Source: Streptomyces sp. CNH099 (lineage in GTDB: Bacteria > Actinomycetota > Actinomycetes > Streptomycetales > Streptomycetaceae). From it: DNA of 64,000 nucleotides. Under the pieces are notes generated by a model. It was not told where the DNA came from. It made no database searches and saw nothing but the letters and a program-made list of their open reading frames with translations. Every line of letters begins with the position of its first letter. Position 1 is the stretch's first letter. The translations under genes and the position numbers were made by a program. This document shows positions 1 through 9,878 of this stretch, piece by piece. The stretch spans positions 124,001-188,000 of the forward strand of contig AZWL01000008.1 of the NCBI GenBank assembly GCA_000514715.1, written 5' to 3'.

Positions 1-674
1 TTCCGCAGGCGCTCCGCTCCCGTGCTCCTTCCCCGCTCCCCGGCTCCCCCCGCCGCCGCCTGTCTCAGCAGGTCCGCCAGCTCCGTCGCCGGGCCGCGGC
101 CGTCGAGCGCGCGCAGCGCCGCCCGCAGCGCCGCGCGGGCGATCCAGAAGCCGCTGCCCTCGTCGCCGAGGAGCCAGCCGTGGCCGTCCGTCGTCGCCGT
201 CTGCCGCCGGTCCGCGATCCGCGCCGCCGCCGCGCCGGTGCCCGCGACCGCGACCACCCCGGACGCCGGCGCGCCCGGGCCCGACGCGAACGCGATCTCG
301 GTGTCGCCCCACAGCCGCACCCGCGCCTCCCCCGCCCCGGCGCGCCGCAGCGCCGTGCGCAGGGCGGCGTGCGCGCGGCGCGTGCCGGCGTCGTCGGGGT
401 TGCGCGGGTCCGCGCCCGCGACCCCGGCGACCACGGCGATGACCCGCGCACCCGGGTCCCCCGCACCTCCCGCGCCCGGCGACGCTCCGGCCGCCGCCTC
501 CGCCAGCGGCGCCACGCACGCCGTCAGCCGCTCCGTCAGCACCTCCGCCGGCACCGACCGCGGGTTCCCCGCCCCCGCCGACGCCGTGCACAGCACGCCT
601 CCCCCGGCCGCCGGGGCGAGCGCCGCGCGGATGCTCGTGCCGCCCATGTCGATGCCGATGACCAGCTTCTCCAT
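1..674 (-). CDS. nagK: N-acetylglucosamine kinase, BadF/BadG ATPase family (3' end outside window)
   Basis: The ATG at 674 opens a frame that stays open to the left edge (224 codons seen), so the C-terminus is missing. The N-terminus carries the ASKHA phosphate-1 motif VIGIDMGGTSIR (residues about 5-16). Further on are an adenosine-type glycine motif (VAVAGTGAAA) and GWLLGDEGSGFWI near residue 165, typical of GlcNAc kinases of the BadF/BadG/BcrA family. These phosphorylate cytosolic N-acetylglucosamine to GlcNAc-6-phosphate. The gene diverges from a SIS-domain gene, and a DasR-type dre-like operator lies between them, which fits aminosugar use. The kinase family is clear; strict GlcNAc specificity is inferred from context. 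Confidence 0.82.
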   Translation of the reverse strand, partial: MEKLVIGIDMGGTSIRAALAPAAGGGVLCTASAGAGNPRSVPAEVLTERLTACVAPLAEAAAGASPGAGGAGDPGARVIAVVAGVAGADPRNPDDAGTRRAHAALRTALRRAGAGEARVRLWGDTEIAFASGPGAPASGVVAVAGTGAAAARIADRRQTATTDGHGWLLGDEGSGFWIARAALRAALRALDGRGPATELADLLRQAAAGGAGERGRSTGAERLR

Positions 675-709
675 TGCCCGCTCCCGATGGTCGGCGCCGC
701 GTCGCACCC

Positions 710-738
710 TTGACGACTCGTGCGCGACTGCCTGAGAT
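710..738 (+). promoter_or_regulatory. Possible promoter of the SIS-domain gene
   Basis: TTGACG (710-715) is followed after 17 bases by TGAGAT (733-738), a fair -35/-10 pair for the principal sigma factor. It reads toward the SIS gene, whose ATG is at 786. The -10 has G instead of A at its second position, so this is only a candidate. The dre-like site just downstream would place a repressor near the transcription start. Confidence 0.4.
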
Positions 739-755
739 TGACCCCGCGTACGGCA

Positions 756-771
756 TGTTGTCCAGACCACT
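756..771. promoter_or_regulatory. dre-like DasR operator
   Basis: TGTTGTCCAGACCACT matches 13 of 16 positions of the GntR/HutC-type DasR consensus AGTGGTCTAGACCACT, with the right half perfect. It lies 14 bases before the start codon of the SIS gene and about 80 bases before the divergent GlcNAc kinase start, so one bound dimer could act on both. DasR represses aminosugar genes in Streptomyces and is released by phosphorylated glucosamine derivatives. The assignment is by sequence similarity and context only. Confidence 0.62.
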
Positions 772-785
772 CTCCGGGAGCACCG

Positions 786-1547
786 ATGACCCACAAGCCG
801 ATCAGCGCGGCCGCCTTCACCGCCGCGGCCCTGGCCTCGCTGCGGCGGGTGGCGGAGGGGCAGCGCGCCGAGGTCGACGCCGCCGCCCGGGTGTTCGCGG
901 ACGCGCTGGACGGCGACGGGGTGATCCAGGCGTTCGGCACCGGGCACTCCGAGTCGCTGGCGACCGAGATCGCGGGCCGCGCCGGCGGCTTCGTACCGAC
1001 GAACAAGATCGCCCTGCGCGACCTCGTGATCTACGGCGGCGAGCCCCCGGCGCTGCTCGCCGACGCCCGGCTGGAGCGCGACCCCGGCACCGCGCGCCGG
1101 CTGTACGAGCTGGCCGCGCCGCGCTCCCGGGACGCCTTCGTCATCGCCTCGAACTCCGGCATCAACGGCTGCGTCGTGGAGATGGCCGCCGTCGTCAAGG
1201 AGCACGGGCACCCGCTGGTCGCGATCACCTCGCTGGCGCACGGCGCCCGCGCCGAGTCCCGGCACCCCTCGGGCGGGCGGCTGGCCGACCACGCCGACGT
1301 CGTGCTGGACAACGGCGCCCCCTTCGGCGACTCCGTGCTCGCGCTGCCGGGCGGCGGCACGGCCTGCGCGGTGTCGTCGATCACCGGCGCGCTGCTGGTG
1401 CAGCAGGTCGTCGCCGAGGCGGTCCGGCTGCTGCTGGAGCGCGGCGCGACACCGCCGGTGTACCTGTCGGCGAACATCCCCGACGGCGACGAGCACAACG
1501 CCGCGCTGGAGGCCCGCTACGCGGGCCGGATCCGCCGCGGCGCGTAA
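786..1547 (+). CDS. SIS-domain sugar-phosphate-binding protein (UPF0309-like)
   Basis: A 253-residue cytosolic protein with a single SIS (sugar isomerase) fold. The phosphosugar-binding stretch FGTGHSESLATEIAG is near residues 46-60 and a second loop, IASNSGINGCVVEMA, follows. Relatives in actinomycetes are annotated UPF0309 or sugar isomerase; the exact reaction is not established, and an etherase or aminosugar isomerase-like role is possible. The start is the ATG at 786 behind GGGAG. The gene is divergent from a GlcNAc kinase with a dre-like operator between them, pointing to aminosugar phosphate metabolism. Its last 31 bases overlap the convergent phosphatase gene. Confidence 0.8.
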   Translation: MTHKPISAAAFTAAALASLRRVAEGQRAEVDAAARVFADALDGDGVIQAFGTGHSESLATEIAGRAGGFVPTNKIALRDLVIYGGEPPALLADARLERDPGTARRLYELAAPRSRDAFVIASNSGINGCVVEMAAVVKEHGHPLVAITSLAHGARAESRHPSGGRLADHADVVLDNGAPFGDSVLALPGGGTACAVSSITGALLVQQVVAEAVRLLLERGATPPVYLSANIPDGDEHNAALEARYAGRIRRGA

Positions 1548-2577
1548 CGCAGCAGCACCAGCGCCGAGTCGTCGTGCAGCTCGGGCGTCCAGTCCGCCAG
1601 GTCGCGGCGCAGCGCGCCAGCACCTCCGCGGGCGGACCGTGCCGCGGCCCGCGGGCGTAGTGCTGCGGCAGCGGGAAGAACTCGCCCGTCGCGTTGCGCG
1701 CCTCCAGCACGCCGTCGGTGGCCAGCAGCAGCTCGTCGCCCTCGGCGAGCACCACGGTGCTCTCCTTCACGTCCGCGACGCGCTTCGCCAGGCCGAGGCC
1801 CAGCGGCGGGCCGCTGTACACGTCGGTCTCGCGTACGCGCCCGGCGGCGGTGCGCAGCAGCGGCGGCGGGTGGCCGTGGCTGAGGGCGCGGCACACGCCC
1901 TGCGGCGAGATCGTCAGCAGCAGCACGGTGGCGAAGCTCTCGGGGCCGCCGTCCCGCGCCAGGCTGCGGTCCATGCGGGCGGCGATCCGGTCCAGCTCCG
2001 GCTCGTCGTACGCGGCCTCGCGGAAGACGCCGATGACCATGGCGGTGGTGGGGATGACGGAGAGGCCGTGGCCGCGGACGTCGCCGATGACGACGCGCAC
2101 GCCCCAGCGGGTGCTGAGCACCTTGTAGAAGTCGCCGCCGATCATCGCCTCGTCCGCGGCGGAGCGGTACGAGTGCGCCACCTGGACCGGCCCGACGCGT
2201 CCCGGCGGCGCAGGCAGCAGGGCCCGCTGGGCGACGTTGGCGACCCGGGTGACGTTCACCAGCCGCCGCTCCCGCGCGAGGCGCTCGTGGTGCACGGCCA
2301 GGCCGATGCCGACCGCGATGACGATGGCGGCGACGCGGGCCCAGAACTCCAGGTCCAGGTGGAAGTTCCACCAGCTCAGCAGGGCGGTGACCGGCAGCGC
2401 GACCGCCCCGGAGACGAGAATCGCGGTCCGGGAGCCGTTGACCGCGATGAACACCGGCGCGACCGCGAGCAGCGTGGCCATCGAGTGTCCGCGCCCGGTC
2501 GCCAGGTCGACGGCGGTGGCGGCGGCGAAGTACAGGCCCACGATCCAGTAGGACCAGGAGGAGGTTCCGCGCAGCAC
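1517..2577 (-). pseudogene. Membrane-bound PP2C/SpoIIE-type serine phosphatase, frame broken near its 3' end
   Basis: The N-terminus has about four hydrophobic segments (residues 10-100). A PP2C/SpoIIE domain follows, with recognisable GGDFYKVL, IGDVRGHG, ALSHGHPPP and LLATDGVLEAR motifs, so it probably controls an anti-anti-sigma factor. The frame that begins the protein runs off after LPPAEVLAR-like residues. The expected ending (RRDLADW, then HDDSALVLLRYAP) is in the next frame and stops at 1517. One missing base in the GC run at about 1610-1617 explains this. Start: GTG 2577 with GGAGGG six bases away; ATG 2583 abuts that site. The restored length of about 353 is normal for the family. 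It may be intact if the deletion is a sequencing error. Confidence 0.75.
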
Positions 2578-2643
2578 CCGCATCCCTCCAGGCTGCCGCG
2601 CGGCCCTCCGCCCCGCGAGCCGAACGCCGCCGGACGCCGCAGG

Positions 2644-4314
2644 TCAGCGCCCTCGCAGCGCCCGGTAGGCGTCGACGAGCGCGACGGTCGAGCCGTCCAG
2701 CCCGGGCACCTCCGCGCCGTCGGCGCCTTCCACGAGGGCCGGCTCCAGCCGCTTGGCCAGCACCTTGCCCAGCTCGACGCCCCACTGGTCGAAGGAGTCG
2801 ATGTCCCACACCGCGCCCTGCACGAACACCTTGTGCTCGTACAGCGCGACGAGCTGCCCCAGCACCGAGGGCGTGAGGCCGTCGGCCAGGATCGTCGTCG
2901 TCGGGCGGTTGCCGGGGAACGTGCGGTGCGGCACCTGTGCCGCGGGCACGCCCTCGGCCGCCACCTCCGCCGCCGTCCTGCCGAAGGCGAGCGCCTGGCC
3001 CTGGGCGAAGAGGTTGGCCATCAGCAGGTCGTGCTGCCCGGCGAGCCCGGCCGGCCCGCCCAGCTCGGCGACGGGCCGGGCGAAGCCGATGAGGTCGGCG
3101 GGGATCATCTTCGTGCCCTGGTGCAGCAGTTGGTAGTAGGCGTGCTGGCCGTTGGTGCCGGGCGTGCCCCAGACCACCGGCCCGGTCTGCCAGCCGACCC
3201 GCTCGCCGCCGCGGTCGGTGGCCTTGCCGTTGGACTCCATGTCGAGCTGCTGCAGATAGGCCGTGAACTTCGACAGGTAGTGGCTGTACGGGAGGACGGC
3301 GTGGGACTGCGCGTCGAAGAAGTTGCCGTACCAGACGCCGAGGAGCCCCAGCAGCAGCGGCGCGTTCTCCTCCGGCGGCGCGCCGCGGAAGTGCTCGTCG
3401 ACGAGGCGGAAGCCGGCCAGCATCTCCCGGAAGGCGACCGGGCCGATGGCGACCATCAGGGACAGGCCGATGGCGGAGTCGTACGAGTAGCGCCCGCCGA
3501 CCCAGTCCCAGAACTCGAACATGTTGTCCGTGTCGATGCCGAACTCGGCGACCTTCGCGGCGTTGGTCGACAGGGCGACGAAGTGCTTGGCGACCGCCTC
3601 GTCGCCGGCGCCGAGGCCCGCCAGCAGCCAGCGCTTGGCGGCGGCGGCGTTGGTGAGGGTCTCGACGGTGGTGAAGGTCTTGGAGGCGATGACGAACAGC
3701 GTGGTCTCGGGGTCGAGGTCGCGCACGGCCTCGTGCAGGTCGGCGCCGTCGACGTTGGAGACGAAGCGGACGGTCAGATCCCGCTGCGTGTACGCGCGCA
3801 GCGCCTCGTACGCCATGGCCGGGCCGAGGTCGGAGCCGCCGATGCCGACGTTGACGACGGCGCGGACCGGCTTGCCGGTGTGGCCGCGCCAGTCGCCGGA
3901 GCGGACCCGGTCGGCGAAGGTGGACATGCGGGTCAGCACGTGCTGCACGCCGGGGACGACGTCCGTGCCGTCCACCTCGATCGACTCGGCGCTGGGCGCG
4001 CGCAGCGCGGTGTGCAGCACGGCGCGGTCCTCGGTGATGTTGATCTTCTCGCCCCGGAACATGGCGTCGCGCAGCCCGGCGACGCCGGTGGCGGCGGCCA
4101 GGTCGCGCAGCAGCCGCAGCGTCTCGTCGGTGACGAGGTGCTTGGAGTAGTCCAGGTAGAGATCGCCGACGCGGAGCGTGTACCGGCGGCCGCGCTCGGG
4201 GTCGGCGTCGAACAGCTCGCGCAGGTGTGTGGCGCCGAACTCCTCGCGGTGCCTGGCGAGCGCGTGCCACTCGGGGGTCTGGTCGAGCCTGGTGCGTGAC
4301 GTGGTGTCGGCCAT
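2644..4314 (-). CDS. pgi: Glucose-6-phosphate isomerase
   Basis: A 556-residue cytosolic enzyme interconverting glucose-6-phosphate and fructose-6-phosphate in glycolysis and gluconeogenesis. Both family signatures are visible: [15 protein letters not shown] in the first SIS half, and the C-terminal stretch [18 protein letters not shown] with the catalytic lysine region. GNRPTTTI and [15 protein letters not shown] are also typical. Length matches other bacterial long-form PGIs. The start is ATG 4314; a TTG at 4323 in the same frame is less likely. It begins 10 bases after the stop of the upstream MFS gene and may be co-transcribed with it. Confidence 0.97.
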   Translation of the reverse strand: MADTTSRTRLDQTPEWHALARHREEFGATHLRELFDADPERGRRYTLRVGDLYLDYSKHLVTDETLRLLRDLAAATGVAGLRDAMFRGEKINITEDRAVLHTALRAPSAESIEVDGTDVVPGVQHVLTRMSTFADRVRSGDWRGHTGKPVRAVVNVGIGGSDLGPAMAYEALRAYTQRDLTVRFVSNVDGADLHEAVRDLDPETTLFVIASKTFTTVETLTNAAAAKRWLLAGLGAGDEAVAKHFVALSTNAAKVAEFGIDTDNMFEFWDWVGGRYSYDSAIGLSLMVAIGPVAFREMLAGFRLVDEHFRGAPPEENAPLLLGLLGVWYGNFFDAQSHAVLPYSHYLSKFTAYLQQLDMESNGKATDRGGERVGWQTGPVVWGTPGTNGQHAYYQLLHQGTKMIPADLIGFARPVAELGGPAGLAGQHDLLMANLFAQGQALAFGRTAAEVAAEGVPAAQVPHRTFPGNRPTTTILADGLTPSVLGQLVALYEHKVFVQGAVWDIDSFDQWGVELGKVLAKRLEPALVEGADGAEVPGLDGSTVALVDAYRALRGR

Positions 4315-4324
4315 GGCACCCAAC

Positions 4325-5614
4325 CTAATTGATCCCGGAGCGCGCCGCCGGTCCGAGTGCGGCCGTCCCGAGGGCGACGAGGACGGCGGCGGCGAGCGCG
4401 GGGGTGTTGCGCCCCAGCGAGCCGGCGAGGACGCCGCCGAGCACGGCGCCGAGCGGCACGACGGAGACCGACAGGGTACGGAACGCGGCGCTGACCCGGC
4501 CGACGGCGCCGGCGGGGCTGCGCCGCTGCAGCACGGTCACCTCGGTGGCGTTCCAGAGCATCCCGGCGAAGCCGAGGACGGCGAGCGCGGCGCCGGCCGC
4601 GGGCAGGCTGCGTACCGTGCCGAAGGCCGTCAGGCAGCCGGCCTGGGCGAGGCCCGCGCAGACCAGGGTGCGCGGGGTGCCGAGGGCGGCGGCGACGCGG
4701 CCGGCGGTCACGCCGCCGGCGACGCTCCCGGCGCCGTACGCGGTGAGCGCGAGGGCGTAGCCGGTGGTGCCGGCGCCGAGCCAGCCGGTGAGGTGCAGCA
4801 CGAGGGTGGCGACGAGGGCCCCGAAGCCGGTGTTGGCGACGACGGTGGCCGCGCAGACGCCCCGCAGCACCGGGTCGCGCCACAGGGTGCCGAGGCCCTC
4901 GGCGACGTCGTGGCGCAGCAGGGGGTGCCCCCGCGCCCGCAGGCCGTAGGGGGAGGCCCGGGGCCGCGGCGCGGCCGGGCGGGGGCGCGGCGGCAGGCCG
5001 GCGACGAGGACGGCGGCCAGCAGGTACGTGGCGGCGTCCACGGCGTACGGCACGGCCGCCCCGGCGCCGACGAGCACGGGCACCAGCGGGGTGCCGGCGA
5101 AGCGGTGCACGGCCTCCTGGCCGGCCAGCAGCCGCCCGTTCGCGGTGCCCAGCGCCGCGGGCGGCACGACGGCGGGCAGCAGGGCGGTGGCGGCGTTGTC
5201 GAAGACGGTCTGCAGCGTGGTGAGCGCGAAGGCGAGCACGAGGAGCAGGGCGATGCCCGCGCGGTCCAGCCACACCGCGAACGCGAACGCGGCCATGAGC
5301 AGGCCGCGCAGGACGTCCACGGTCCACATGGCGCGCCGCTGGTCGACCCGGTCGGCGAGGGCGCCGCCGAGCAGTCCGAAGAGCAGCCAGGGCAGGAAGC
5401 CGCAGGCGGTGACGAGCGAGACGAGCAGCGCGGAGTCGGTCAGCTCGACGGCGAGCAGCGGCAGTGCGGCGCCCCGCAGGGCGTCGCCGAAGCGGGAGAC
5501 GACGGCGGCCGTCCACAGCCGCCCGAACCCTCCCCCGAGGCCCTGCGGGCGTGGGGGTACCCCCACGCCAGGGCGGTGCGGCGGCGTGCCGCGGGGATGT
5601 GGTCTCGGATGCAT
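4325..5614 (-). CDS. Major facilitator superfamily exporter
   Basis: A 429-residue integral membrane protein of the drug/siderophore-exporter branch of the MFS. The MFS motif A appears as [14 protein letters not shown] in the loop between helices 2 and 3, with about 11-12 hydrophobic helices in total. Substrate is unknown. The first 30 residues are an odd Pro/Gly/Arg-rich leader, partly encoded by a 35-base palindromic repeat; a second inverted copy codes for part of the central loop (about residue 220-230). The true start could therefore lie downstream of the annotated ATG 5614, for example near the GGGFGRLW stretch. Its stop lies 10 bases before pgi. Confidence 0.85.
   Translation of the reverse strand: MHPRPHPRGTPPHRPGVGVPPRPQGLGGGFGRLWTAAVVSRFGDALRGAALPLLAVELTDSALLVSLVTACGFLPWLLFGLLGGALADRVDQRRAMWTVDVLRGLLMAAFAFAVWLDRAGIALLLVLAFALTTLQTVFDNAATALLPAVVPPAALGTANGRLLAGQEAVHRFAGTPLVPVLVGAGAAVPYAVDAATYLLAAVLVAGLPPRPRPAAPRPRASPYGLRARGHPLLRHDVAEGLGTLWRDPVLRGVCAATVVANTGFGALVATLVLHLTGWLGAGTTGYALALTAYGAGSVAGGVTAGRVAAALGTPRTLVCAGLAQAGCLTAFGTVRSLPAAGAALAVLGFAGMLWNATEVTVLQRRSPAGAVGRVSAAFRTLSVSVVPLGAVLGGVLAGSLGRNTPALAAAVLVALGTAALGPAARSGIN
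4921..4955 (+). repeat. Interspersed palindromic repeat, copy 1
   Basis: A 35-base element starting GGGGGTGCCCCC and ending AGGGGGAG, lying inside the coding sequence of the MFS exporter. It matches the inverse complement of 5531-5565 at 30 of 35 positions without gaps. Small GGGGGTACCCCC-type elements of this kind recur in Streptomyces genomes. Here the element is translated in frame as part of the central cytoplasmic loop. Confidence 0.6.
5531..5569 (-). repeat. Interspersed palindromic repeat, copy 2
   Basis: Inverse copy of the element at 4921-4955 (30 of 35 identical). Its end forms a perfect 20-base palindrome, GCGTGGGGGTACCCCCACGC, at 5550-5569. It codes for the Gly/Pro-rich leader of the MFS exporter and may fold in the mRNA near the start codon, or mark where the annotated N-terminus is artificial. 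Confidence 0.62.
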
Positions 5615-5698
5615 GCCGGGACCGTAGGTGCGCCGCGGCGGGGGGCGCCTCGGGCGGTTGCCCTATCCGCCGCCTCAGATGGGGATGCCGGCCCGTCG

Positions 5699-5745
5699 GC
5701 GGGCGGCTCAGCGCACGCGGTGCCGCGTGGCCCGGTGCCGCCCGC
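5699..5745 (-). terminator. Large hairpin downstream of rbpA
   Basis: Outer arms GCGGGCGGC (5699-5707) and GCCGCCCGC (5737-5745) pair perfectly. Inside them CACGCG (5714-5719) pairs with CGCGTG (5724-5729). It lies just past the rbpA stop and before the MFS gene. There is no U-tract, as is common for actinomycete hairpin terminators. Confidence 0.55.
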
Positions 5746-5761
5746 AGGCCCGGCCGGAGGG

Positions 5762-6097
5762 TCAGATCTCGCCGCGGAGCTTGGCGAGCGCCTCGGCGAG
5801 GATGGCCTCGCCGTCGGCGTCGCTGCGCCGCTCGCGCACGTACGCCAGGTGTGTCTTGTACGGCTCCGTCCGCGGCGGGTCCGGCGGGTTGTCCCGGTCC
5901 TGGCCCGCCGGGAAACCACAGCGCGGGCAGTCCCAGCTGTCCGGGATCTGTGCGTCGGAGGCGAAGCTGGGCCGGGTCTCGTGCCCGTTGGAGCACCAGA
6001 AGGAGACCCGCAGGCGCGGCGCTGACTCGCCCCGCTCCGCCTCGCCCATCGGCCCGGCGCCGACCCGGCTTCCCCGGATCGCGTTGCCACTTGCCAC
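5762..6097 (-). CDS. rbpA: RNA polymerase-binding protein RbpA
   Basis: A 111-residue actinobacterial transcription factor that binds the sigma subunit and the beta subunit of RNA polymerase and helps open-complex formation at housekeeping promoters. The N-terminal tail (ASGNAIRGSRVGAGPMGE), the core with WCSNGHE and CPRCGFPAGQ cysteine pairs, the basic linker and the C-terminal sigma-interaction helix (RSDADGEAILAEALAKLRG) are all complete. The start is GTG 6097 with GGGAG nine bases upstream. Length is normal. It reads the same way as secG and pgi. Confidence 0.95.
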   Translation of the reverse strand: MASGNAIRGSRVGAGPMGEAERGESAPRLRVSFWCSNGHETRPSFASDAQIPDSWDCPRCGFPAGQDRDNPPDPPRTEPYKTHLAYVRERRSDADGEAILAEALAKLRGEI

Positions 6098-6153
6098 GGT
6101 CGTAACTCCCTGCGTGAAATGCGGCGAGGCATCGTCGGCGACCCCGCCGCGGG

Positions 6154-6159
6154 CGCCCT
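6154..6159 (-). promoter_or_regulatory. Candidate -10 of rbpA
   Basis: On the minus strand TAGACT appears about 57 bases before the rbpA GTG and matches the actinomycete -10 consensus well. No convincing -35 was seen at 17-18 bases, and no sigma-R type GGAAT/GTT pair was found. Confidence 0.3.
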
Positions 6160-6189
6160 AGTCTACGTACCGTCAGCCGTTGTGGTGGC

Positions 6190-6426
6190 TCAGCTGTCGA
6201 ACTTCATCAGCAGGCCCAGCACGATGATGATGGCGAACCAGACCAGCCCGACGACCACGGTGATCCGGTCGAGGTTTCGCTCGGCGACGGAGGAGCCGCC
6301 GACGGAGGACTGCATGCCGCCGCCGAACATGTCGGACAGGCCGCCGCCCTTGCCCTTGTGCATGAGGACGAGCATCATCAGCAGTCCGCTGAAGATGATC
6401 AGGGCGATGGAGAACGCCACAGTCAC
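6190..6426 (-). CDS. secG: Preprotein translocase subunit SecG
   Basis: A 78-residue membrane protein, the small partner of the SecYEG channel. Two hydrophobic helices (about residues 4-20 and 55-74) flank the glycine-rich loop MHKGKGGGLSDMFGGGMQ, which is diagnostic of SecG. The position downstream of tpiA is the usual one in actinomycetes. The start is ATG or an alternative initiator at 6426; length is typical. Confidence 0.95.
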   Translation of the reverse strand: MTVAFSIALIIFSGLLMMLVLMHKGKGGGLSDMFGGGMQSSVGGSSVAERNLDRITVVVGLVWFAIIIVLGLLMKFDS

Positions 6427-6515
6427 GGCTTTTCCAACTCTCTCGGTGACGGTCGGGTACGGAACGGGGCCGACGCGGTCGTGCTGCGCGACCCCCGCCA
6501 GCCTACGACGAACAG

Positions 6516-6563
6516 GCGGCCCGGGCCTACTCCCCGGCGTGCGGCGAAGAGGCCCGGGGCCGC
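6516..6563 (-). terminator. Hairpin between tpiA and secG
   Basis: GCGGCCCGGGCCT (6516-6528) pairs with AGGCCCGGGGCCGC (6550-6563) with one bulged base, enclosing a 21-base loop. It lies immediately after the tpiA stop and could end or attenuate transcription coming from gap-pgk-tpiA before secG. Confidence 0.55.
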
Positions 6564-6570
6564 GGGCGCC

Positions 6571-7356
6571 TCACTGGTCGCGGTAACGGACGATCTTGAC
6601 GAACTCGTCGGCGTCGAGCGAGGCGCCGCCGATCAGCGCGCCGTCCACGTCGGGCTGCGCCATGATCGCGGCGACGTTGCCGCTCTTGACGGAGCCGCCG
6701 TACTGGATGCGCACCGCGGCCGCCACCTCGTCGCCGTACAGCTCGGCCAGCCGCGTGCGGATCGCGCCGCAGACCTCCTGCGCGTCCTCCGGGGTGGCGA
6801 CCTCGCCGGTGCCGATGGCCCACACCGGCTCGTACGCGACGACGATGCTCCCGGCGTCCGCCGCGGCGACGTCCTGCAGCGCCCCGTCGAGCTGGGCGAG
6901 GGTGTACGCGACCTGCTCGCCGGCCTTGCGCACCTCCAGGCCCTCGCCGATGCACAGGATCGGCGTGATGCCGTGCCGGTACGCCGCCTTGACCTTGGCG
7001 TTGACGAGCGCGTCGTCCTCGCCGTGGTACTGCCGCCGCTCGGAGTGGCCGACGACGGCGTACGTGCAGTGGAGCTTGGCCAGCATCGGCCCGGAGACGT
7101 CGCCCGTGTACGCGCCGGACTCGTGCGGCGAGATGTCCTGGGCACCGTACTTGATCTTCAGTTTGTCGCCGTCCACGAGGGTCTGCACCGAACGCAGGTC
7201 GGTGTACGGCGGCAGGACGGCGACCTCGACGGCCTCGTAGTCCTTGTCGTGGAGCGCGAACGCGAGCTTCTGGACGTGCGCGATGCCCTCAAGGTGGTTG
7301 AGGTTCATCTTCCAGTTGCCCGCCATGAACGGGATGCGGGTCGGCTTGTCGGTCAT
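6571..7356 (-). CDS. tpiA: Triosephosphate isomerase
   Basis: A 261-residue TIM-barrel enzyme interconverting dihydroxyacetone phosphate and glyceraldehyde-3-phosphate. Catalytic landmarks are all present: the lysine in GNWKMN near residue 16, the histidine in VVGHSERR near 98, and the glutamate with the flexible loop in [11 protein letters not shown] near 170. The phosphate loops QYGGSVK and IGGASL are also present. It starts nine bases after the pgk stop, so the two are probably one transcript. Confidence 0.98.
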   Translation of the reverse strand: MTDKPTRIPFMAGNWKMNLNHLEGIAHVQKLAFALHDKDYEAVEVAVLPPYTDLRSVQTLVDGDKLKIKYGAQDISPHESGAYTGDVSGPMLAKLHCTYAVVGHSERRQYHGEDDALVNAKVKAAYRHGITPILCIGEGLEVRKAGEQVAYTLAQLDGALQDVAAADAGSIVVAYEPVWAIGTGEVATPEDAQEVCGAIRTRLAELYGDEVAAAVRIQYGGSVKSGNVAAIMAQPDVDGALIGGASLDADEFVKIVRYRDQ

Positions 7357-7365
7357 CGTTTCGGG

Positions 7366-8586
7366 TCAGTCCTCCAGTGCGGCAAGGCCGGGGAGCGTCT
7401 TGCCCTCAAGATATTCGAGGCTGGCGCCGCCACCGGTCGAGATGTGGCCGAACGCCTTTTCGTCGAAGCCCAGGATCCGGACCGCGGCGGCGCTGTCACC
7501 GCCGCCGACGACGGTGAACGCGGAGCTGTCCACCAGGGCCTGCGCGACCGCGCGGGTGCCCGCGGCGTAGTCGGGGTGCTCGAACACGCCCATCGGCCCG
7601 TTCCAGAAGACCGTGGCGGCGTCGGCGATCTTCGAGGCGAAGAGCCGGCCCGACTCCGGGCCGATGTCCAGCCCCATCATGTCGGCGGGGACGGCGTCGG
7701 CCGGCACGGTCACCGGCTCGGTCGGGGCCTGCGCCGCCACGTCCGGGAACTCCCGGGCCGCGACCACGTCGACGGGGAGCACGAACTCCACGCCGAGCTT
7801 CTCGGCCCGCGCCAGGTACTCCCGGACCACGGGCACCTGCTCCTCCTGCAGCAGGCTGGAGCCGACCTCGTAGCCCCTGGCCCGGAGGAAGGTGTACGCC
7901 ATGCCGCCGCCGATGAGGATGCGGTCGGCCTTCTCCAGCAGGTGGTCGATGACCCCGAGCTTGTCGGAGACCTTGGCGCCGCCGAGCACGACCGCGTACG
8001 GCCGCGCGACGTCCTCGGTGAGCCGGCGCAGGACGTTCACCTCGGCGGCGATGAGGTAGCCGACGCAGTGCGGCAGCCGGGCCGGCAGGTCGTACACCGA
8101 GGCGTGCTTGCGGTGCACGGCGCCGAAGCCGTCGCCGACGTACACGTCGGCCAGCCGCGCCAGCTCGTCCGCGAACGCGCCGCGCTCGGCGTCGTCCTTC
8201 GCGGTCTCGCCGGGGTTGAACCGCAGGTTTTCGAGCAGCGTGACCTCGCCGTCGCCGAGCCCGGCGACGGTGGCCTTCGCGCTCTCGCCCACGGTGTCCG
8301 TGGCGAACTCCGTCTTCTTCGCGGAGTCCCCGAGCAGTTCGCCCAGCCGGCGCGCCACCGGCGCGAGCGAGAACGCCGGGTCGGGGGCGCCCTTGGGGCG
8401 GCCGAGGTGGGAGGCGACGACCACCCGCGCGCCGGCCTCGGCCAGCTTGGCGATCGTCGGGGCGACGGCGCGGATACGGCCGTCGTCGGTGATGGTGGTG
8501 CCGTCCAGCGGCACGTTGAGGTCGGCGCGGACGAAGACCCGCTTGCCGGCGACCCCTTCGCTGAGCAGTTCGTCGATTGTCTTCAT
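7366..8586 (-). CDS. pgk: Phosphoglycerate kinase
   Basis: A 406-residue two-domain glycolytic kinase making ATP from 1,3-bisphosphoglycerate. Seen are the N-terminal substrate-binding stretch [27 protein letters not shown], the nucleotide domain with LGGAKVSDK and [10 protein letters not shown], and the C-terminal GGGDSAAA followed by [11 protein letters not shown]. The start is ATG 8586; a longer open frame runs upstream but begins outside the conserved protein. It follows gap, separated from it by a strong hairpin. Confidence 0.98.
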   Translation of the reverse strand: MKTIDELLSEGVAGKRVFVRADLNVPLDGTTITDDGRIRAVAPTIAKLAEAGARVVVASHLGRPKGAPDPAFSLAPVARRLGELLGDSAKKTEFATDTVGESAKATVAGLGDGEVTLLENLRFNPGETAKDDAERGAFADELARLADVYVGDGFGAVHRKHASVYDLPARLPHCVGYLIAAEVNVLRRLTEDVARPYAVVLGGAKVSDKLGVIDHLLEKADRILIGGGMAYTFLRARGYEVGSSLLQEEQVPVVREYLARAEKLGVEFVLPVDVVAAREFPDVAAQAPTEPVTVPADAVPADMMGLDIGPESGRLFASKIADAATVFWNGPMGVFEHPDYAAGTRAVAQALVDSSAFTVVGGGDSAAAVRILGFDEKAFGHISTGGGASLEYLEGKTLPGLAALED

Positions 8587-8614
8587 GACTCTTCCGTCGT
8601 CTCCGGGTCGGGCA

Positions 8615-8653
8615 GCCGCCGGGGCCCGTGCGGTGCGCACGGACCCCGGCGGC
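8615..8653 (-). terminator. Strong intercistronic hairpin between gap and pgk
   Basis: GCCGCCGGGG (8615-8624) and CCCCGGCGGC (8644-8653) pair perfectly. They enclose CCGTGCG/CGCACGG around a three-base GTG loop, with one C-A mismatch between the two stems: 17 pairs in all. With no T-run it may act as a partial terminator or an mRNA stabiliser that sets the gap to pgk ratio. Confidence 0.6.
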
Positions 8654-8672
8654 ACGGCACGGTCGGCCCGTC

Positions 8673-9794
<1,122 letters not shown>

Positions 9795-9804
9795 TCACGC
9801 GGAC

Positions 9805-9840
9805 GGCGGCCCGTACCCCTCGGTAGGGTTGCGGGCCGCC
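9805..9840 (-). terminator. Hairpin terminator downstream of the carboxypeptidase gene
   Basis: GGCGGCCCG (9805-9813) pairs with CGGGCCGCC (9832-9840). ACCC (9815-9818) pairs with GGGT (9826-9829) around a seven-base loop. It separates the carboxypeptidase gene from gap on the same strand and so protects gap from read-through. Confidence 0.7.
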
Positions 9841-9878
9841 GCCGCGGTCCGGCGTCGTCGCCGGTCAGCGGGCCTGTG

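Noticed and set aside
1517-4270. Long minus-strand frame spanning pgi and the phosphatase
   Set aside because: Arg/Ala/Pro-rich shadow over pgi. Only its last part holds the true end of the phosphatase.
4314-4323. TTG 4323 as the pgi start
   Set aside because: The ATG three codons later matches the family N-terminus and RBS spacing better.
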